Shown: positions 6,709 to 10,076 of the stretch, in pieces
How the letters are laid out: each line of letters starts with the position of its first letter
Position numbering within the stretch: position 1 is the first letter of the stretch
Source of the DNA: UBA4416 sp044353195
Lineage (GTDB): Bacteria; Bacteroidota; Bacteroidia; B-17B0; Aurantibacillaceae
Reading direction: 5' to 3'
DNA: 10,076 nucleotides
NCBI GenBank assembly: GCA_044353195.1
Contig: JBILCJ010000070.1
Location: 1-10,076, forward strand
Position numbers and translations under genes: made by a program
The notes under the pieces: generated by a model
What the model was told of the DNA's origin: nothing
The model's database searches: none
The model's input: only the letters and a program-made list of their open reading frames with translations

Positions 6709-8031
6709 TTAAAATAAACTCACCTGATTGTTTTCTGTTAAGGCTTCTTTGTAGGCAGCTAATGTTCTTAGTCTCGATTTTGCATGGTCTACCATTGGTA
6801 GTGGATAGTTTGACGTGCCAAATTCTGGAACCCATTTTTTAATGTATTCGTATTTTGGATCAAACTTTTTTATTTGTTCACTTGGATTAAAAATTCTGAA
6901 GTAAGGCGCTGCATCGCAACCGCTACCAGCAGCCCATTGCCAACCGCCATTGTTTGCACTCAAATCAAAGTCAATTAGTTTTTGAGCAAAGTAAGCCTCG
7001 CCCCAACGCCAATCAATCAATAAATCTTTTACTAAAAAACTTGCCACAATCATTCGCACACGGTTATGCATAAAACCCGTTTCATTTAATTCACGCATAC
7101 CTGCATCTACAATAGGAAAACCAGTTTTGCCTTCGCACCATATCTTAAATTCAGCTTCATTATTTCTCCAACTGAGTTTATCATATTGAGGTTTAAACGA
7201 GTTTTTGGCAGCATGTGGAAAGTGATGCAGAATCATCATATAGAAATCGCGCCAGATTAATTCATTAAGCCATGTTTCATTAAGAGCTAATGCTTGTTTA
7301 GCTAAATTTCTAATACTGACTGTTCCAAATCGCAAATGAACACTTAATAAACTGGTGCCACGAATGGCAGGGAAATTGCGCTGTTCTGTATAATTTGTAA
7401 CAATGGATTTAGGAATTGTTTTGGATGGTGTTTGTAAATCGGAGGGTTCAAATCCTATGTCACGAAGACTCGGAATTTGAAAAGAACTTGTTTTGAAAAA
7501 GTTAGAAAAATATTTTTGAGTTGGATAAGCTTTAACATCGTAGTCAGTTAGTTTTGCTTTCCATTTGCGGCTATAAGGCGTAAAGATGGTATAAGGCTTG
7601 CCATCATCTTTTGTTATTTCGCTTTTTTCAAATATGCATTGGTCTTTAAACGTTTTTAAAGAAATATGATTGGTTTCTAAAAAATGTTTTATGTGAGAGT
7701 CACGCTCCATAGCATAAGGTTCATAATCATGATTCGTATAAACACTTTGTATAGAATAAGTTTTTATTAATTCTTTAAAAACAAGTTCGGGAGTTGAATA
7801 AAAAACTTGAATAGATGATTTAAATTCTATGAGTTCTGAATGAATAGCTTGAATGGCGTTATGAATAAATTCAACGCGCCTGTCTTTTTTATCTTCAAGT
7901 TTATCTAAAATCGAGGTATCAAAAATAAAAATAGGCAACACTGGAATGCCTTTTTTTAATGCACGATATAACCCGGCATTGTCATTTAATCTCAAGTCTC
8001 TTCTAAACCAAAAAATGTTTATGTTTTCCAT
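6709..8031 (-). CDS. phrB: Class I deoxyribodipyrimidine photolyase (CPD photolyase)
   Basis: This flavoenzyme uses blue/near-UV light to split cyclobutane pyrimidine dimers in DNA. The 440 residues comprise an N-terminal alpha/beta photolyase domain (WFRRDLRLNDN, 8-18) that would hold the antenna chromophore, and a C-terminal helical FAD domain. By motif comparison with E. coli Phr, the electron-transfer triad is W288, W341 and W364, the flavin-contacting Asn is N360 in ANNGGWQW, and the dimer-contacting pair is E257 and W260 in ELIWRDF. KTGFPIVDAGMREL and DAAPYFRIFNP are also present. Retention of all of these argues for active CPD repair rather than a signalling cryptochrome; I cannot tell which antenna it binds. 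The minus-strand start (CAT at 8029-8031) faces hutU across a 90-base spacer, and the TAA stop lies 3 bases from the leuS stop. Confidence 0.94.
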   Translation of the reverse strand: MENINIFWFRRDLRLNDNAGLYRALKKGIPVLPIFIFDTSILDKLEDKKDRRVEFIHNAIQAIHSELIEFKSSIQVFYSTPELVFKELIKTYSIQSVYTNHDYEPYAMERDSHIKHFLETNHISLKTFKDQCIFEKSEITKDDGKPYTIFTPYSRKWKAKLTDYDVKAYPTQKYFSNFFKTSSFQIPSLRDIGFEPSDLQTPSKTIPKSIVTNYTEQRNFPAIRGTSLLSVHLRFGTVSIRNLAKQALALNETWLNELIWRDFYMMILHHFPHAAKNSFKPQYDKLSWRNNEAEFKIWCEGKTGFPIVDAGMRELNETGFMHNRVRMIVASFLVKDLLIDWRWGEAYFAQKLIDFDLSANNGGWQWAAGSGCDAAPYFRIFNPSEQIKKFDPKYEYIKKWVPEFGTSNYPLPMVDHAKSRLRTLAAYKEALTENNQVSLF

Positions 8032-8121
8032 ATTAATTTAAACAATTCATCGGATTTAAAGTTTATAAAATGTCTAAAAAATCACGTAAATTCAACACGA
8101 ATAAAACTAAACAATTTTTTT
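8032..8121. promoter_or_regulatory. Divergent spacer between photolyase and hutU genes
   Basis: These 90 bases must carry the start signals for two divergent genes, unless one is transcribed from elsewhere. I find no good TAnnTTTG box on either strand. The nearest approach is the pair TAAAGTTTA / TAAACTTTA around 8057-8065, which has one base too many in the spacer. There is no Shine-Dalgarno sequence before either ATG; hutU is preceded by a run of seven T. Neither a light-response nor a HutC-type operator can be recognised. Confidence 0.35.
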
Positions 8122-10076
8122 ATGGAATTACACCAATTTCAACAACATATTTTGCAAGGTATACCAGCAGTTTTGCCAGAAGTAAAACCTTACGAGAAAG
8201 AAATTAATCACGCTCCAAAGCGAAAAGATATTTTAAATAACGAAGAAAAAAAGTTGGCTCTTGAAAATGCTTTACGTTATTTTAATGCCGACCAACACGC
8301 TGTTTTAATTCCTGAATTTTTGAATGAATTAAATACATATGGAAGAATTTATATGTATCGTTTTCGTCCTGATTATAAAATTTATGCACGACCTATTTTA
8401 GAGTATCCTCATAAAAGTGTTCAGGCTGCGTCTATTATGCATATGTTGAGTAATAATTTAGATTACGCTGTAGCACAACATCCCCATGAGTTAATAACGT
8501 ATGGAGGGAATGGTGCTGTGTTTCAAAATTGGGCACAGTATTTATTAACGATGCAGTATTTAGCAACAATGACCGATGAACAAACACTCGTTTTATATAG
8601 TGGCCATGCGATGGGATTATTTCCGTCGCATAAAGATGCACCAAGAGTTGTTGTGACAAACGGAATGATGATTCCGAATTATAGTAAACCCGATGATTTA
8701 GAAAAGTTTAATGCTTTAGGTGTAACTCAATATGGACAAATGACTGCAGGTTCGTTTATGTACATTGGTCCGCAAGGTATTGTGCATGGTACGTGTATTA
8801 CAGTCATGAATGCGGCACGAAAAATTTGTCGCACAGAAGAAGAACGTCAAGGAAAATTATTTGTTACGTGTGGTTTAGGAGGCATGAGTGGTGCGCAACC
8901 TAAAGCAGCAAAAATTGCAGGCTTAGTTTCTGTTACGGCTGAATTAAATCCTAAAGCTGTTAACACCCGTTATTCGCAAGGTTGGGTTGATGAAGTGTTT
9001 GAAAATTTAGATTTATTAATTGCCCGTGTAAAAATTGCACAAGAACATAAAGAAGCTGTTTCATTGGCCTACCAAGGCAATATAGTTGATTTATGGGAGC
9101 GTTTAGTAATTGACAACATTAAAGTTGATATTGGATCTGATCAATCATCACTTCACAATCCTTGGGCTGGAGGCTATTATCCATCAGGCTTTAGCTTAGA
9201 AGAAAGTAATCAAATGATGGCTGAAAATCCTGTTAAATTTAAAGAGGAAGTTCAAAAAACGTTGGTACGTCATGCTAATGCTATTAACACGTTGAATAAA
9301 AAAGGAATGTACTTTTTTGATTATGGAAATGCATTTTTATTAGAAGCAGGCAGAGCAGGCGCAGACATTTACCAAAGTTTACCTGCACTAAAAGGTGGAC
9401 ACGTAGGTGCACCATTTAAATATAAAAGTTACGTGCAAGATATTTTAGGGCCAATGTGTTTTGATTATGGTTTTGGTCCATTCCGTTGGGTTTGCACAAG
9501 TGCCAACGAAAATGATTTACGTAAGACAGATGAAATTGCTTTATCTGTTTTACAAGAAATTTATAAAACAGCACCAGATGAAATTAAGCAGCAACTAAAT
9601 GATAATATTATTTGGATTAGAGACGCTATGAAAAATAATTTAGTGGTTGGCTCTCAAGCCCGCATTTTATATGCAGATAGCGAAGGTCGTGTAAAAATTG
9701 CAGAAGCTATCAATAAGGCTATTGCTAATAAAGAAATTTCGGCGCCTGTTGTTTTAGGAAGAGATCATCACGATGTGAGCGGAACAGATTCTCCATACAG
9801 AGAAACATCAAACATATATGATGGGTCTAAGTTTACGGCAGACATGGCTGTACAAAATTTTGTTGGGGATAGTTTTAGAGGAGCAACTTGGATTAGCTTG
9901 CACAATGGTGGTGGTGTTGGTTGGGGCGAAGTCATGAACGGAGGATTTGGTTTAGTGCTTGATGGAAGTGCGGATGCTGATAGACGATTAAAATCAATGT
10001 TATTCTGGGATGTAAATAATGGGATTGCTCGCAGAAGTTGGGCACGAAACAAAGAAGCAATTTTTGCTATTAAACG
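8122..10076 (+). CDS. hutU: Urocanate hydratase, long form (3' end cut by the window)
   Basis: Urocanase is a cytoplasmic NAD-dependent lyase that adds water to urocanate to give 4-imidazolone-5-propanoate, the second step of histidine degradation. The frame is open from the ATG at 8122 to the window end (651 codons plus two bases). Visible motifs are YGGNGAVFQNW (127-137), TAGSFMYIGPQGIVHGT, the glycine-rich CGLGGMSGAQP (250-260) of the NAD-binding region, C446 in the MCFDYGFGPFRW block, which by motif corresponds to the conserved urocanase cysteine, SPYRETSN (557-564) and NGGGVGWGEV. Many bacterial urocanases have about 555 residues; this one exceeds 650 and fits the longer type found in Bacteroidota and in animals (about 660-680), so few codons should be missing. 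No other hut gene is in view; hutI, hutH or ftcD-like genes may lie downstream. The start is the first in-frame ATG. Confidence 0.95.
   Translation, partial: MELHQFQQHILQGIPAVLPEVKPYEKEINHAPKRKDILNNEEKKLALENALRYFNADQHAVLIPEFLNELNTYGRIYMYRFRPDYKIYARPILEYPHKSVQAASIMHMLSNNLDYAVAQHPHELITYGGNGAVFQNWAQYLLTMQYLATMTDEQTLVLYSGHAMGLFPSHKDAPRVVVTNGMMIPNYSKPDDLEKFNALGVTQYGQMTAGSFMYIGPQGIVHGTCITVMNAARKICRTEEERQGKLFVTCGLGGMSGAQPKAAKIAGLVSVTAELNPKAVNTRYSQGWVDEVFENLDLLIARVKIAQEHKEAVSLAYQGNIVDLWERLVIDNIKVDIGSDQSSLHNPWAGGYYPSGFSLEESNQMMAENPVKFKEEVQKTLVRHANAINTLNKKGMYFFDYGNAFLLEAGRAGADIYQSLPALKGGHVGAPFKYKSYVQDILGPMCFDYGFGPFRWVCTSANENDLRKTDEIALSVLQEIYKTAPDEIKQQLNDNIIWIRDAMKNNLVVGSQARILYADSEGRVKIAEAINKAIANKEISAPVVLGRDHHDVSGTDSPYRETSNIYDGSKFTADMAVQNFVGDSFRGATWISLHNGGGVGWGEVMNGGFGLVLDGSADADRRLKSMLFWDVNNGIARRSWARNKEAIFAIK

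Noticed and set aside
8070..8207. A 45-codon plus-strand frame with a basic N-terminus (MSKKSRKFNTNK...) starting in the divergent spacer and overlapping the start of hutU in another frame.
   Set aside because: Most of it overlaps the well-supported hutU coding sequence, it has no ribosome binding site, and a Lys/Asn-rich start is what A+T-rich DNA gives by chance.
9768..10052. Long minus-strand open frame within hutU, and similar minus-strand frames within hemL, leuS and hutU.
   Set aside because: They lie opposite strongly conserved coding sequence and their translations show no family motif; they are shadows of the real genes.
1..10076. A defence system, prophage, CRISPR array, tRNA gene or complete insertion sequence.
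   Set aside because: All five complete or nearly complete genes are recognisable core metabolic or housekeeping genes, the gaps are under 100 bases, and no array, tRNA-like fold or transposase is visible.

Overview
The window looks like a piece of a low-G+C Bacteroidota chromosome. The evidence is the A+T-rich base composition (about 39 % G+C in one hand-counted 240-base stretch of leuS), ATG starts with little or no Shine-Dalgarno sequence, a perfect TAnnTTTG -7 element of the Bacteroidota primary-sigma type in front of hemL, and family variants typical of that phylum (a LeuRS without the bacterial Cys-rich zinc knuckle, and a long-form urocanase). I cannot name a genus.

Layout. Bases 1-59 hold the last 18 codons of an upstream plus-strand gene ending in a CxxC-containing tail. 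Next come three plus-strand housekeeping genes: rnr (RNase R, 118-2328), hemL (glutamate-1-semialdehyde aminomutase, 2419-3696) and leuS (leucyl-tRNA synthetase, 3733-6705). hemL probably has its own promoter and probably reads through into leuS across a 36-base gap. A class I photolyase gene (6709-8031, minus strand) converges on leuS with only 3 bases between the stop codons. A 90-base divergent spacer separates it from a urocanate hydratase gene (hutU, 8122 to the window end), which is cut by the window edge probably only a few codons before its stop. No intergenic stretch exceeds 100 bases.

Functionally this is an ordinary core-gene neighbourhood: RNA decay, tetrapyrrole precursor synthesis, tRNA charging, light-driven DNA repair and histidine catabolism. 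The genes do not form one pathway. I see no defence system, CRISPR array, complete mobile element, tRNA or rRNA.

The most notable feature lies inside leuS. A 57-base, roughly 51 % G+C, REP-like composite palindrome (4612-4668) sits in frame in the coding sequence and adds about 19 residues at the start of the editing domain, a few residues before the TTRPDT motif. It consists of two strong hairpins flanking a small central dyad, and it is free of stop codons in only one of six frames, the one used by leuS. A second, separate oddity in leuS is a very A+T-rich stretch (about 24 % G+C over 5641-5880) that appears to enlarge the segment before the KMSKS loop.
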